64,000 nucleotides of DNA from positions 22,697 through 86,696 of the forward strand of contig JAFIHG010000045.1 of NCBI GenBank assembly GCA_017848795.1, in the 5' to 3' direction. The position numbers and the translations under genes are program-made. Shown one piece after another: positions 40,310 through 49,510 of this stretch. Below the pieces are notes generated by a model that had not been told where the DNA came from, did no database searches, and worked only from the letters and a program-made list of their open reading frames with translations. This DNA comes from Candidatus Nanopelagicales bacterium (GTDB lineage: Bacteria; Actinomycetota; Actinomycetes; S36-B12; CAIYMF01). Numbering within the stretch: position 1 is the first letter of the stretch; every line of letters starts with the position of its first letter.

Positions 40310-41440
40310 TCAGCCGGACAGGCGCACCGGCATGAGCAGGTAGCGGTAGGGGTCGGCGCCGTCCGAGGGCTCGTCGGCCACGCCGGTCAGTACGGCCGGG
40401 CGGGTCGCTGACGTGAAGGAGAACCGCACGCTGGGGGTTCCCACAGCGCCGACACCGTCGAGCAGGTAGCTGGGGTTGAAGGCGATCTCGACGGGGTCGC
40501 CCTCGACCGCGCCCTCGATGCCCTCGGTGGCCTGCGCGTCGTCGCCGGTGCCCGCGCGCAGCAGCACCTCGTCACCCGAGAAGGTCAGGCGCACAGGTGT
40601 GTTGCGCTCGGCAACGAGGGCCACGCGCTTGACGGCGTCGGTGAGCGTCCCGGTGTCGACCGTGGCCACCGTCGCGGACTCGGTGGGCAGCAGCGCGCGG
40701 TATTTCGGGAACTCGCCGTCCAGCAGCCGGGTCGTGGTACGCCGACCCCCACCCTCGAATCCCATGAGGCCCTCGCCGGCACCGGAGCCGGCGAGCGAGA
40801 GGCGGACCAGCTCGCAGCCGGCCAGCGACTTCGCGGTCTCGGCGAAGGTCCGTGCGGGCACCAGCGCCGCCGAGTCGAGGTCGGGTCGCTCGGGCTGCCA
40901 GTCGAAGGTGCGCACCGCGAGCCGGTAGCGGTCGGTCGCCGCGAGCGTGATGACGCTGCCGGTGACCTCGACCCGCACGCCGGTCAGCGTGGGCAGCGTG
41001 TCGTCCCGGCCGGCCGCGATGGCGACCTGGGCGACAGCGCCGGCGAGCACCGGACCCGCGACGCTGCCACTGCTGGTCGGCATGTCCGGCAGCACGGGAT
41101 AGTCCTCCACCGGCAGGGTCGGCAGGGTGAAGGTGGACCGGCCACAGCGCAGCTCGACCCGGCTGGTGTCGGCCGACAGGTCGACCGGCTGCGCGGGCAT
41201 CGCGCGGGCGATGTCGGCGAGCAGCTTGCCGGACACCAGCACGCGCCCAGGCTCGTCGACCTCCGCCGGCAGGGTCACCCGCCCGCTCACCTCGTAGTCG
41301 AAGCTGGAGAGCGTCAGGCCGTGCTCGTCGGCCTCCACGAGCAGGCCGGCGAGCATGGGGATCGAAGGCCGGCTCGGCAGCGTGCGGGCTGCCCAGGCGA
41401 CGGAGTCGGCGAGATCGTCACGGTCGAGCCGGAACTTCAC
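40310..41440 (-). CDS. dnaN: DNA polymerase III sliding clamp, beta subunit
   Basis: The GTG at 41440 has GAGGAG 8 nt upstream and gives 376 residues beginning MKFRLDRDDLADSVAWAART. Three clamp domains are present, with DYPVLPDMP at the end of domain I, VRVEVTGSVITLAATDRYRL in domain II, and the C-terminal VRLSG. LPTLTGVRVEV lines the protein-binding pocket. It encircles DNA as a dimer and holds polymerase III. The upstream 580 bp separate it from dnaA. Confidence 0.97.
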   Translation of the reverse strand: MKFRLDRDDLADSVAWAARTLPSRPSIPMLAGLLVEADEHGLTLSSFDYEVSGRVTLPAEVDEPGRVLVSGKLLADIARAMPAQPVDLSADTSRVELRCGRSTFTLPTLPVEDYPVLPDMPTSSGSVAGPVLAGAVAQVAIAAGRDDTLPTLTGVRVEVTGSVITLAATDRYRLAVRTFDWQPERPDLDSAALVPARTFAETAKSLAGCELVRLSLAGSGAGEGLMGFEGGGRRTTTRLLDGEFPKYRALLPTESATVATVDTGTLTDAVKRVALVAERNTPVRLTFSGDEVLLRAGTGDDAQATEGIEGAVEGDPVEIAFNPSYLLDGVGAVGTPSVRFSFTSATRPAVLTGVADEPSDGADPYRYLLMPVRLSG

Positions 41441-42020
41441 GTCTGTGCTCCTCGTCGGAGATCCTTCGCGCAGCGGTGCGCTGGGTGCGTCTCGGGGCGC
41501 CTGGCGGGGCGGTGTGCGGGGTGCGCCCGGGGGCGGTGCCAGAGGGTCGCGGGTGCATGGTTGCACGTGGTGGGGACACCGGGCGAGCCCCGGCCGGTGT
41601 CGGAGCGGTCCGCCGGGTAGCGGTGCGGACCGAGGTGGCCACCCGTCCACAGCACCGCGCCGCCCGAAGGTGGTCGTACCCGCATCTTGGGGTATCCAGG
41701 TCGTCCTCGTAGTAGGGGCTGGGGATGCTGGGGACGGCGGGTGTCGCTGCAGGTCGCAGCGGCGGGGGCGGGCGTCGGGGCTGTGGACCGCTGGTGGGTG
41801 GGCCCTGGTCCGGCTGTGGCCGGATGTGGGCGCGCGCCGGCTGTGTGCGCCGCTCCCCCAGCGATCCACGCCCCGTCGTGGTTTCTCCCCGACGTAATCC
41901 ACAGGGTCATCCACAGATGTGGGTATTGCGGCGCGCCGAAAAGCAGTGGTATTGACCGCGGCCGAGCCGGCCCGCAGCGGGTGCCACGAGGGGCGGGCGG
42001 GGGAGTGGTGGGCACGTTGC
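41441..42020. other. dnaN-dnaA intergenic region, presumed oriC position, with only degenerate DnaA boxes
   Basis: This 580-bp gene-free interval is where actinobacterial oriC normally lies. Box-like 9-mers are ccgtccaca (41643-41651), the reverse box at 41782-41790 (cggtccaca), taatccaca (41895-41903) and tcatccaca (41907-41915). None matches ttgtccaca or ttatccaca exactly. The lowest-GC stretch is about 41893-41956, next to the paired boxes, and could be the unwinding element. The assignment as oriC rests on position and these weak boxes. Confidence 0.6.
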
Positions 42021-43535
42021 TCAGCCTCGTGCGGTGCTCTTGATGCGGCTGGTCAGGTCGGTGACCTGGTTGTAGAGGCTGCGCCGCTCGGCCATCAGCT
42101 GGCGGATCTTGCGGTCCGCGTGCATCACCGTGGTGTGGTCGCGGCCGCCGAACGCCTGGCCGATCTTCGGCAGGGACAGGTCGGTGAGCTCCCGGCACAG
42201 GTACATGGCGATCTGCCGCGCCGTCACGAGCACCCGTGACCGCGAGGACCCGCATAGATCGTCGACGGTGACGCCGAAGTACGACGCGGCCTGCATCATG
42301 ATGATCGAGGCGGTGATCTCCGGCCCGGCCTGATCGGTGATGAGGTCCTTGAGCACGACCTCGGCGAGGCCGAGGTCGACGGGCTGGCGGTTCAGGCTCG
42401 CGAACGCGGTCACGCGGATGAGCGCGCCCTCCAACTCGCGGATGTTGCTGGAGATCTTCGAGGCGATGAACTCGAGCACTTCGGAGGGCGCGGTGAGGCG
42501 TTCCTGCTCGGCCTTCTTGCGAAGGATCGCGATGCGGGTCTCGAGGTCCGGTGGCTGGACGTCGGTGATCAGGCCCCACTCGAAGCGCGACCGCATGCGG
42601 TCCTCGAAGTCCTGCAGTTGCTTGGGCGGCAAGTCGCTCGTGATGACGATCTGCTTCGTCGCGTTGTGCAGCGTGTTGAAGGTATGGAAGAACTCTTCCT
42701 GGGTCTGCACCTTTCCCGACAGGAACTGGATGTCGTCGACGAGCAGGATGTCGACGTCGCGGTAGCGGCGCTGGAACGCGGCGGCCTTGTCGTCCCGGAT
42801 CGAGTTGATGAACTCGTTGGTGAACTCCTCCGAGCTGACGTACCGGACCCGCGTCCCGGTGTAGAGGCTGCGCGCGTAATGGCCGATGGCGTGCAGCAGG
42901 TGGGTCTTGCCGAGGCCGGACTCGCCGTACACGAACAGCGGGTTGTACGCCTTCGCCGGCTGCTCGGCGACCGCGACGGCGGCGGCGTGCGCGAACCGGT
43001 TGCTGGAGCCGATGACGAACGTGTCGAAGGTGTACTTCGGGTTGAGCCGTGCCGACTCGTCCACCCGGGTACCGGGACCGCCGGTACCCGGCCGCGTGGT
43101 GACCGGCTCGCTGATCGAGGCCGGGCGCGCCGTGCCCGGCGCGAGTGGGGTCACCGTCGGCCGCGCCGCGGGCCGCGTCTCGAGGGAATCGGGATCGGCG
43201 CTCGCCGCGTACGTGGCGTCGGCGAGGTCGTCGACGGCCTCGTCGTCGAGGGTGGCGCTGCTGGCCGGGTCGATGGCGACCGCGATCCGGATGGCTCGGC
43301 CCGCGGTGCGCGCGAGGGCCTCTTCCACGATCGGGCGCAGGCTGGTCTCGAGGACGTCCTTGGTGAACTCGTTCGGGGCGGCGATCAGGACGGTGTCCTC
43401 GACCAGCGCGAGCGGGCGGGTGAGCCCGACGAAGGCGCGCTGCTGGGCCGTCATGACCCCGTCCAGGGAACCGAGCGCCTGGGACCAGATCTCGGTCGAT
43501 TCGTCCTCGCCGGTCGTGTCACGCGTCTCGGTCAC
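42021..43535 (-). CDS. dnaA: Chromosomal replication initiator DnaA
   Basis: A GTG-started 504-residue initiator. Domain I (1-90) starts with ..[19 protein letters not shown].., domain II is a long Pro/Thr/Ala linker, and domain III has Walker [13 protein letters not shown] near 207 and Walker [11 protein letters not shown]. Domain IV carries the box-binding helix [15 protein letters not shown]. It melts oriC when bound to ATP. The promoter region upstream carries DnaA boxes, suggesting autoregulation. Confidence 0.97.
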   Translation of the reverse strand: MTETRDTTGEDESTEIWSQALGSLDGVMTAQQRAFVGLTRPLALVEDTVLIAAPNEFTKDVLETSLRPIVEEALARTAGRAIRIAVAIDPASSATLDDEAVDDLADATYAASADPDSLETRPAARPTVTPLAPGTARPASISEPVTTRPGTGGPGTRVDESARLNPKYTFDTFVIGSSNRFAHAAAVAVAEQPAKAYNPLFVYGESGLGKTHLLHAIGHYARSLYTGTRVRYVSSEEFTNEFINSIRDDKAAAFQRRYRDVDILLVDDIQFLSGKVQTQEEFFHTFNTLHNATKQIVITSDLPPKQLQDFEDRMRSRFEWGLITDVQPPDLETRIAILRKKAEQERLTAPSEVLEFIASKISSNIRELEGALIRVTAFASLNRQPVDLGLAEVVLKDLITDQAGPEITASIIMMQAASYFGVTVDDLCGSSRSRVLVTARQIAMYLCRELTDLSLPKIGQAFGGRDHTTVMHADRKIRQLMAERRSLYNQVTDLTSRIKSTARG

Positions 43536-43593
43536 AGGCAGGGCCCTTCTGCGCGGCTGTGATCTTGCTCACAGCGAGTCGGGTTGTCGAGCG

Positions 43594-43614
43594 ATGTCCA
43601 CACGGTTGTCCACA
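43594..43614 (+). promoter_or_regulatory. DnaA boxes in the dnaA leader
   Basis: A one-mismatch box atgtccaca (43594-43602) and a perfect ttgtccaca (43606-43614) are 3 bp apart, about 60-80 bp before the dnaA start. A weak reverse box (tgtggagtc) follows at 43617. They lie downstream of the predicted dnaA transcription start. Confidence 0.8.
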
Positions 43615-43716
43615 ACTGTGGAGTCGCGTGCGGTCTCGCTGGTCGGGCTGCTCGTCGTGCTGGGCGGCGGGTCGAACCGAGGTTCGGCCGGGGTGCCGCC
43701 CCGTCGTGCGAGGTCG

Positions 43717-43759
43717 ACGTTAGCGGGCCGTCGCGAGCGTCCGTCAACCGTTGTCCACA
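43717..43759 (-). promoter_or_regulatory. Predicted dnaA promoter with adjoining perfect DnaA box
   Basis: Reading the reverse strand, TTGACG (43747-43742) and TAACGT (43722-43717) are separated by 19 bp, a plausible sigma-70-type promoter with the start near 43710. A perfect ttgtccaca box occupies 43751-43759, only 3 bp upstream of the -35 hexamer. Binding there would touch RNA polymerase. The rest of 43536-44121 holds no gene. Confidence 0.6.
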
Positions 43760-43895
43760 GGCCGCGGCCGCGAGCTCCGGCGTGTCGCTGGCCCGCTTCG
43801 CGGACGAGCGGTCGCAAGATGGCAGGTTGGCTCCGCAGCGGGGACGGTGCGCATCCACCCCCTCGCGCAGTCGGGGGTGCGCCGAGGAGGGTGGT

Positions 43896-43925
43896 TTGAC
43901 CGTGCTCCGGACCGCTGCGTACCGT
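43896..43925 (+). promoter_or_regulatory. Predicted promoter of the rpmH-rnpA operon
   Basis: TTGACC at 43896-43901 and TACCGT at 43920-43925 are 18 bp apart, about 195 bp upstream of rpmH. The spacing and hexamers fit the main actinobacterial sigma factor. No competing promoter was seen closer to the gene. Confidence 0.5.
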
Positions 43926-44121
43926 GGGGGTCCGCCGTCTCGGGCGCTGGTCGGCGTGCGCTGTGCACGCGGGACAGCGCCGGGTGCGGCGGCCCTACTG
44001 CCCACCGACGCCCGGATCGCTCGGCCCGGGCCGAGCCGGGCGCGACCGGCGCGACCGACACAGCCGACGGGTCGGCGCGTGCCGACGGCGGCGCCACCGA
44101 ACGAACGGACCTGGAGCACAC

Positions 44122-44259
44122 GTGAGCAAGCGGACATTTCAGCCGAACAACCGCCGGCGAGCCAAGACGCACGGGTTCCGGCTGCGCATGCGCACCCGGG
44201 CCGGTCGGGCGATCATCTCGGCACGCCGTCGCAAGGGCCGGACCGAGCTGTCCGCCTGA
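44122..44259 (+). CDS. rpmH: Ribosomal protein bL34
   Basis: A GTG-initiated 45-residue basic protein, [20 protein letters not shown] and on to [18 protein letters not shown], which is bL34 over its full length. GGAG lies 6 nt before the start. It begins the operon rpmH-rnpA-yidD-yidC and faces dnaA across 586 bp. Confidence 0.98.
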   Translation: MSKRTFQPNNRRRAKTHGFRLRMRTRAGRAIISARRRKGRTELSA

Positions 44260-44276
44260 GCCCCTGGTCGAACACC

Positions 44277-44657
44277 GTGCTCCCAGCGGCATCCAGGCTG
44301 CGGCGCAGCCGTGAATTCTCCGAGGTCGTCGGGGACGGCGTACGCGCCGGCGGTGCCACCCTCGTGGTGCACCTCGACCGGCGCGGCGTCCCCGGCGCCG
44401 GCGCGGTGGCCGGATTCATCGTGAGCAAGGCGGTCGGATCCTCGGTGGTCCGGCACGCAGTCGTGCGCCGGCTGCGCGCGGTCGTCGCCCCGCAGCTCGC
44501 GCAGCTGCCTGCCGGCTCGCGGCTGGTCGTGCGCGCGCTGCCGGCAGCGGCCGCTGTCCCCTCGGGTGCGCTGGCGCACGACTTCGGGCGGGCGCTGCAG
44601 CGTGCCGCCGGAAAACTCGCGCGGTCACCGGGCATCGCCGCGCAGGCCGCCCGATGA
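44277..44657 (+). CDS. rnpA: Ribonuclease P protein component
   Basis: A GTG start gives 126 residues beginning [17 protein letters not shown]. The RNA-binding motif appears as [17 protein letters not shown], where most homologues have N at the position of the His (RNxVKRRLR type). The protein joins the RNase P RNA to process tRNA 5' ends. It is 17 bp after rpmH and overlaps yidD by ATGA. The RNase P RNA is not in the window. Confidence 0.93.
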   Translation: MLPAASRLRRSREFSEVVGDGVRAGGATLVVHLDRRGVPGAGAVAGFIVSKAVGSSVVRHAVVRRLRAVVAPQLAQLPAGSRLVVRALPAAAAVPSGALAHDFGRALQRAAGKLARSPGIAAQAAR

Positions 44658-45121
44658 GCGTGCCGGCCGTGCTGTCCGGCCACCGGCAGGGAACCCCCCG
44701 CCCGCGTCCGCCACGCGGCTCGCGGGCGCGGCGGATCCTGCACCTGCCCGGCAGGGTCCTCACCGCGGTGCTGCTCGGCCTGCTGTGGGGTTACCAGAAC
44801 CTCGTCAGCCCGCTGCTGGGACCGCGTTGCCGCTATTACCCGAGCTGCTCGAACTACGCGGTCGGTGCGTTGCGCACGCACGGCGCGGCGAAGGGCACGG
44901 CGCTGGCGGTGGCCCGCGTCTGCCGCTGCCACCCGTGGGCGGCCGGCGGCATCGACCGGGTGCCGCCAAAGGGCCGCTGGCGCGCGGACCCCGATCCCAC
45001 GGACGGGACGGCCGGCGGCGCCGCAGCCCGGACCAACTGCCCCGCCCAGCCCGCCCGTACCAACCCGGCTGGTCCGGCCGTCCCCGTCCACCTGCCTGCT
45101 GCCTCGGAGCCCCGCCTGTGA
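44654..45121 (+). CDS. yidD: Membrane protein insertion efficiency factor YidD
   Basis: A 155-residue protein with the YidD core [39 protein letters not shown] and [14 protein letters not shown]. The three-Cys pattern is conserved. Compared with usual YidD (about 75-115 residues) it has an Arg/Pro-rich N-terminal extension and a 40-residue Ala/Pro/Thr C-terminal extension. It overlaps rnpA and yidC by ATGA and GTGA, so translation is coupled. It assists YidC-dependent insertion. Confidence 0.92.
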   Translation: MSVPAVLSGHRQGTPRPRPPRGSRARRILHLPGRVLTAVLLGLLWGYQNLVSPLLGPRCRYYPSCSNYAVGALRTHGAAKGTALAVARVCRCHPWAAGGIDRVPPKGRWRADPDPTDGTAGGAAARTNCPAQPARTNPAGPAVPVHLPAASEPRL

Positions 45122-46299
45122 TCGACGTCACAAATCTTGTCACGGCCGGACTCGCCGCGGACTCGGGAAGCCAGCTGACCTGGAACCCGATCACCTGGCT
45201 GGAATGGATCGTCTCCTTCGTCCTTGTGCAGTTCCACGCGCTGTTCGCGATCCCGTTCGGCGAGTCGAGCGGCACCTCCTGGGCGCTGGCGATCGTCGGG
45301 CTCGTCGTCGTCATCCGGATCCTGCTCATCCCGTTGTTCGTACGGCAGATCAAGGCCCAGCGCGGGCTGCAGATCCTGCAACCGCAGATGAAGGAGATCC
45401 AGAAGAAGTACGCCGGGGACCGCCAGAAGCAGTCCGAAGAGATGATGAAGCTCTACAAGGAGACGGGCACGAACCCGCTCTCCTCGTGCCTGCCGATCAT
45501 CGCGCAGGCGCCGATCTTCTTCGCGCTGTTCCGGGTCCTGAACGGCATCGCGCAGAACCTCGCGCAGGGGGTCCTCACCCCCGAGCAGGTCGCGCAGGCC
45601 AAGGGCGCCACGATCTTCAACGTCCCGATCTACGCGACGTTCGTGCACGCGGACGAGACGCCGCTGCCGACCACGACCCGGGTGGTCACGATCATCATGA
45701 TCGTGCTGATGACGGCGACGACGTTCATCACCCAGCGCCAGCTCATGGTCAAGAACACCGCGCGGGACAACCCGATGGCCCAGCAGCAGCGCATCCTGCT
45801 GTACGTCTTCCCGGTGTTCTTCGCGGTGACCGGCATCAACTTCCCGGTGGGTGTGCTCCTCTACTGGCTCACCACCAACCTGTGGTCGATGGGCCAGCAG
45901 TTCTACGTCATCCGCAACAATCCGCAGCCCGGGACACCGGCGTACGCCGCCTGGGAGGAACGCCGGGCGCGGCGCGCCGTACGCCGCGGCACCGCGCCCG
46001 AGCCGGTCGAGGCGCCGCCGAGCGCCCCGCCGACCCCCCGCGTCCAACCGAAGCGGCAGAGCCGCTCGGACCGCAAGGGCCCGGCCCGGCCCGCTCCGCA
46101 GTCGCGCTCCGGGCCAGCGGACGAGCCGCGTGCCGACAGCGCCGGCGACGCGGCCACGGTGAACGACGAGCCGTCGCCGGCGCCCTCGCCCAACGGCAGC
46201 GCGCCGGAGCGCACGGCACCGTCAGCGGCGGGGTCGGGGACGAAGTCCGGGGCGCGCAACCAGCCTTCCCGCAACAGATCCAAGAAGCGTCGGCGCTGA
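45118..46299 (+). CDS. yidC: Membrane protein insertase YidC
   Basis: A GTG-initiated 393-residue insertase. Five membrane helices of the 60KD_IMP/Oxa1 core are visible, with [20 protein letters not shown] (the helix with the conserved Arg), the cytoplasmic coiled hairpin [18 protein letters not shown], and the C-terminal helix pair ending [18 protein letters not shown]. The last about 110 residues are a basic, Pro/Ser-rich tail, likely ribosome-binding. It lacks the large periplasmic domain of proteobacterial YidC, as expected for Gram-positives. Confidence 0.95.
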   Translation: MIDVTNLVTAGLAADSGSQLTWNPITWLEWIVSFVLVQFHALFAIPFGESSGTSWALAIVGLVVVIRILLIPLFVRQIKAQRGLQILQPQMKEIQKKYAGDRQKQSEEMMKLYKETGTNPLSSCLPIIAQAPIFFALFRVLNGIAQNLAQGVLTPEQVAQAKGATIFNVPIYATFVHADETPLPTTTRVVTIIMIVLMTATTFITQRQLMVKNTARDNPMAQQQRILLYVFPVFFAVTGINFPVGVLLYWLTTNLWSMGQQFYVIRNNPQPGTPAYAAWEERRARRAVRRGTAPEPVEAPPSAPPTPRVQPKRQSRSDRKGPARPAPQSRSGPADEPRADSAGDAATVNDEPSPAPSPNGSAPERTAPSAAGSGTKSGARNQPSRNRSKKRRR

Positions 46300-46307
46300 G
46301 CCCCGAC

Positions 46308-46323
46308 CGTTTCGCGTGAAACA
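46308..46323. promoter_or_regulatory. parS-like site 1 (yidC-jag gap)
   Basis: cgtttcgcgtgaaaca differs from the consensus tgtttcacgtgaaaca at two positions (1 and 7). It lies in the 53-bp gap between yidC and jag, about 2.2 kb from parB, the expected location for actinobacterial parS sites. Confidence 0.75.
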
Positions 46324-46352
46324 TCCGGCCCCGGCCGGTGAGGAGTGACGAC

Positions 46353-46847
46353 GTGACAGATGACGCTGCGGCGCAGCCCGCCAGCAACGCGACGAACCTC
46401 GAGCGGGAGGGTGACATCGCCGCCGACTACCTGGAGGCGCTGCTCGACATCGCCGACCTGGACGGCGACATCGACATGGACGTCGAGGGGTCCCGAGCCG
46501 TGGTGAGCATCGTCGGTGGTGACCTCTCCGCGCTGGTCGGAGACGACGGGGAGGTGCTCGATGCACTGCAGGACCTCACCCGGCTCGCCGTGACCCGGGA
46601 GATGGGCGAGCGCTCCCGTCTCATGCTCGACATCGCGGGATTCCGTGCCGCCCGCCGAGCCGAGCTGTCGGCCGTCGGTACGCAGGCGGCCGCCGACGCC
46701 GCCTCCCGAGCGGAGGCGGTCCGGCTCGCACCGATGACACCGTTCGAGCGCAAGGTCGTGCATGACGCGGTGGCCGCCGCCGGGGGGCGCAGCGAGTCCG
46801 AGGGCGAGGAACCGCAGCGCCGCGTCGTCGTACTGCCCCCGGAGTGA
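46353..46847 (+). CDS. jag: Jag/KhpB-type KH-R3H RNA-binding protein
   Basis: The GTG at 46353 is preceded by AGGAG with 7-nt spacing; the GTG at 46338 lies before that site. It gives 164 residues with a KH-like domain (DIDMDVEGSRAVVSIVGGDL, ALVGDDGEVLDALQDL) and a C-terminal R3H domain (APMTPFERKVVHDAVAA). No Jag_N domain is present, as in other actinobacteria. KhpB proteins bind RNA and influence cell elongation. It overlaps rsmG by GTGA. Confidence 0.92.
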   Translation: MTDDAAAQPASNATNLEREGDIAADYLEALLDIADLDGDIDMDVEGSRAVVSIVGGDLSALVGDDGEVLDALQDLTRLAVTREMGERSRLMLDIAGFRAARRAELSAVGTQAAADAASRAEAVRLAPMTPFERKVVHDAVAAAGGRSESEGEEPQRRVVVLPPE

Positions 46848-47575
46848 CCGGCCCGGTGCCCGCCGTTTCACGGGAAACGCCCGGGTCGCCCGACGCGGCC
46901 GGTGGACCGGACGAGGCAACGGTGCGTGGCGCCATCGCGCGGCGCTACCCAGCGGCCGTGGACGCGCTCACCGCGTACGCCACGCTGCTCGCCACCACCG
47001 GTGTCGAGCGCGGGCTGCTCGGACCGCGGGAGCCGGCGCGGCTCTGGGCTCGCCACCTGGCGAACAGCGCGGTCGTCGAGGAGCTGGTGCCGCAGGCGGC
47101 GACGGTCGTCGACGTCGGCTCGGGCGCCGGCCTGCCCGGGATCCCGTTGGCGCTCGTACGCCCCGACCTGCGCGTCGTCCTCGTCGAACCGCTGCTGCGG
47201 CGCAGCGTCTTCCTGACCGGGGCCGTCGCGCTGCTCGGGCTGGGCGACCGGGTCGAGGTGCGCCGCGCGCGCGCGGAGGACCTCGGTACGCGCCCGCTCG
47301 GCGGGGTGGTCACCGCGCGCGCCGTCGCTCCGCTCGAGCGGCTCGTCGCATGGGCGCTGCCGCTCGCCGAGCCGTCGGGTGTCATGCTCGCGCTCAAGGG
47401 GGCGAGCGCGGCACAGGAGCTGCCGGCCGCTGCCGAGGCGCTCGCCCGGCTCGGTGCCGGGACGCCGGAGATCATGCAGTGCGGGCGGGGCGTCGTCGAC
47501 CCGCCCACGACGGTCGTGCGGGTGGCGCGACAGGAGCACGCGCCGCCTCCTGCGGCAAAGGGGAGGCGAGGGTGA
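46844..47575 (+). CDS. rsmG: 16S rRNA (guanine-N7) methyltransferase RsmG
   Basis: A GTG-initiated 243-residue SAM-dependent methyltransferase that modifies 16S rRNA. The SAM motif is VVDVGSGAGLPGIPLAL near 90-106, followed by VVLVEPLLRRSVFL, then VVTARAVAPLERLVAWALPL and the C-terminal MLALKGASAAQEL. The N-terminal peptide AVSRETPG is encoded by the second parS-like site, a recurrent feature of this gene. It overlaps parA by GTGA. Confidence 0.95.
   Translation: MTGPVPAVSRETPGSPDAAGGPDEATVRGAIARRYPAAVDALTAYATLLATTGVERGLLGPREPARLWARHLANSAVVEELVPQAATVVDVGSGAGLPGIPLALVRPDLRVVLVEPLLRRSVFLTGAVALLGLGDRVEVRRARAEDLGTRPLGGVVTARAVAPLERLVAWALPLAEPSGVMLALKGASAAQELPAAAEALARLGAGTPEIMQCGRGVVDPPTTVVRVARQEHAPPPAAKGRRG
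46864..46879. promoter_or_regulatory. parS-like site 2 (inside rsmG 5' end)
   Basis: cgtttcacgggaaacg matches the parS consensus at 13 of 16 positions; the mismatches are the two ends and one central base. It lies within the first codons of rsmG, about 540 bp after site 1. Confidence 0.7.
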
Positions 47576-48498
47576 GCGAGCCGATGGCGTCCGACCCGGG
47601 CGGGAGCGCGGATCCAGGCGAGGGACGCGACGAGACGCCGCTCGCGACCGCGGCCCACCAGGCGGTGCGCGTCCGCGGCGGCACGGTCGGCAGGCTGCCC
47701 GCACCGGCGCAGACCCGGGTGATCGCGGTGGCCAACCAGAAGGGTGGGGTGGGGAAGACCACGTCGACCGTGAACCTCGCTGCTGCCCTGGCGCTGCAGG
47801 GACTTTCGGTGCTGGTCGTCGACCTGGACCCGCAGGGCAACGCCTCCACGGCTCTCGGCGTCGCCCATGACCGTGCCGCGCCGTCGGTGTACGACGTGCT
47901 CATCAACGGCCGGCGCCTCGGCGAGGTCGTCGTCCCGGTGGCGGACGTGGCGGGGCTGTGGTGCGCACCGGCCACCATCGACCTCGCCGGCGCGGAGATC
48001 GAGCTCGTCGCCGCCGTCGCCCGCGAGCAGAAGCTGCGCCGGGCCGTACAGGCGTACCTGCCGATCCACGAGGAGCGCCACGGCCGGGTCGACTACGTGC
48101 TGGTGGACTGCCCGCCCAGCCTCGGGCTGCTCACCCTCAACGCGCTTGTCTGCGCGCAGGAGGTGCTGATCCCGATCCAGTGCGAGTACTACGCGCTCGA
48201 AGGTCTGGGACAGCTCGTCGCCACGATCGGGCTGGTCACCGCCGAGCTCAACCCGGCGTTGCACGTGTCGACCGTGCTCCTGACGATGTACGACGCGCGC
48301 ACCCGCCTCGCCGCCCAGGTGGCGGACGAGGTGCGCGCCCATTTCGGCGAACGCGTGCTGCCGACGACCGTGCCGCGCTCGGTCCGGGTGTCCGAGGCGC
48401 CCTCGTACGGCCAGACGGTGCTGACCTACGATCCGGGGTCGAGCGGGGCGCTGTCCTACCTGCAGGCGGCACGTGAGCTCGCCGGCGCGGCACCCTGA
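47572..48498 (+). CDS. parA: Chromosome partitioning ATPase ParA
   Basis: A GTG-started 308-residue Walker-type ATPase. After about 50 variable residues come the deviant Walker A NQKGGVGKTTSTVNLAAAL (near 57), VVDLDPQGNAST, VDYVLVDCPPSLGLLTLNAL and CEYYALEGLGQL. It drives ParB-parS separation by ATP-dependent DNA binding. GGGAGG precedes the start. It forms a pair with parB, 76 bp downstream. Confidence 0.96.
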   Translation: MSEPMASDPGGSADPGEGRDETPLATAAHQAVRVRGGTVGRLPAPAQTRVIAVANQKGGVGKTTSTVNLAAALALQGLSVLVVDLDPQGNASTALGVAHDRAAPSVYDVLINGRRLGEVVVPVADVAGLWCAPATIDLAGAEIELVAAVAREQKLRRAVQAYLPIHEERHGRVDYVLVDCPPSLGLLTLNALVCAQEVLIPIQCEYYALEGLGQLVATIGLVTAELNPALHVSTVLLTMYDARTRLAAQVADEVRAHFGERVLPTTVPRSVRVSEAPSYGQTVLTYDPGSSGALSYLQAARELAGAAP

Positions 48499-48574
48499 CG
48501 AGCGCGGTCCTGCCCGCTCGTTACGCTGACGGCCGGACAGGACGCCGCAGCCGACGACCGCGGGAGCAGCACGG

Positions 48575-49504
48575 GTGAGCCAACGACGAGGCCTGGGACG
48601 CGGGCTGGGAGCGCTGATCCCCACGTCCGCCACCGAGCAGGAGCAGCCGGTACGGCTCGCCGCCGGACCGGCCGGCGCCGCGGCGCCGGACCCGGGTCCG
48701 GGCGAGGTGAGCGGTGCGCGCTACGCCGAGATCCCGCTCGCGGAGATCTCGGCCAATCCGCGCCAGCCGCGGACCGTCTTCGACGAGGAGGCGATGGCCG
48801 AGCTGGTGCACTCGATCCGCGAGGTCGGGCTGCTGCAGCCCGTGGTGGTGCGGCCGGCGGGCGGCGAGCGGTACGAGCTGGTGGCGGGCGAGCGCCGGTG
48901 GCGCGCCGCGGGTCTGGCGCAGCTCGAGCGGATCCCCGCCATCGTGCGCGACACCGCCGATGACGCCCTGCTGCGCGACGCGCTGCTGGAGAACCTGCAC
49001 CGCGCCCAGCTCAACGCGCTGGAGGAGGCGGCCGCCTACCAGCAACTACTGGACGACTTCGGCTGCACCCAGGACGAGCTCGCAGCCCGGATCGGGCGCA
49101 GTCGCCCGCAGGTGAGCAACACCCTGCGCCTGCTGCGCCTGCCCGCTGCCGTACAGCGGCGGGTCGCCGCGGGTGTGCTGTCGGCCGGCCACGCGCGGGC
49201 GCTGCTCGCGCTGGACGACCCGGAGGCGATGGAGGCCATGGCGACCCGCATCGTCGCCGAAGGACTCTCCGTGCGCTCGGTCGAGGAGCTGGTCGCGGTC
49301 GGCGAGGGTGACGGACGACCTCGCCCGCGCATCCCCCGTCCGCGATCGGCCGGCGCGCCGGGCCTCGACGAGTTCGCCGACCGGCTGGCGGGCCGTCTCG
49401 ACACGCGCGTGACGGTGAGCGCCGGCAAGGCGAAGGGCAAGGTGACCATCGAGTTCGCGACGGTCGAGGACCTGCGCCGCATCGTCGAGCTCATCGATCG
49501 CTGA
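48575..49504 (+). CDS. parB: Chromosome partitioning protein ParB
   Basis: A GTG-initiated 309-residue CTP-dependent clamp. It begins [17 protein letters not shown] and shows [17 protein letters not shown], the CTP-binding box [29 protein letters not shown], the helix-turn-helix [20 protein letters not shown] and a C-terminal dimer domain. It loads at the parS-like sites upstream. TACGCT in the gap to parA could be a -10 of a separate promoter. Its stop is 6 bp from the convergent fusion gene. Confidence 0.96.
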   Translation: MSQRRGLGRGLGALIPTSATEQEQPVRLAAGPAGAAAPDPGPGEVSGARYAEIPLAEISANPRQPRTVFDEEAMAELVHSIREVGLLQPVVVRPAGGERYELVAGERRWRAAGLAQLERIPAIVRDTADDALLRDALLENLHRAQLNALEEAAAYQQLLDDFGCTQDELAARIGRSRPQVSNTLRLLRLPAAVQRRVAAGVLSAGHARALLALDDPEAMEAMATRIVAEGLSVRSVEELVAVGEGDGRPRPRIPRPRSAGAPGLDEFADRLAGRLDTRVTVSAGKAKGKVTIEFATVEDLRRIVELIDR

Positions 49505-49510
49505 CCCGTC

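Noticed and set aside
43751..44125. Short plus-strand frames upstream of rpmH
   Set aside because: They lack ribosome sites and family similarity and overlap the DnaA box and predicted promoters; this is regulatory DNA.
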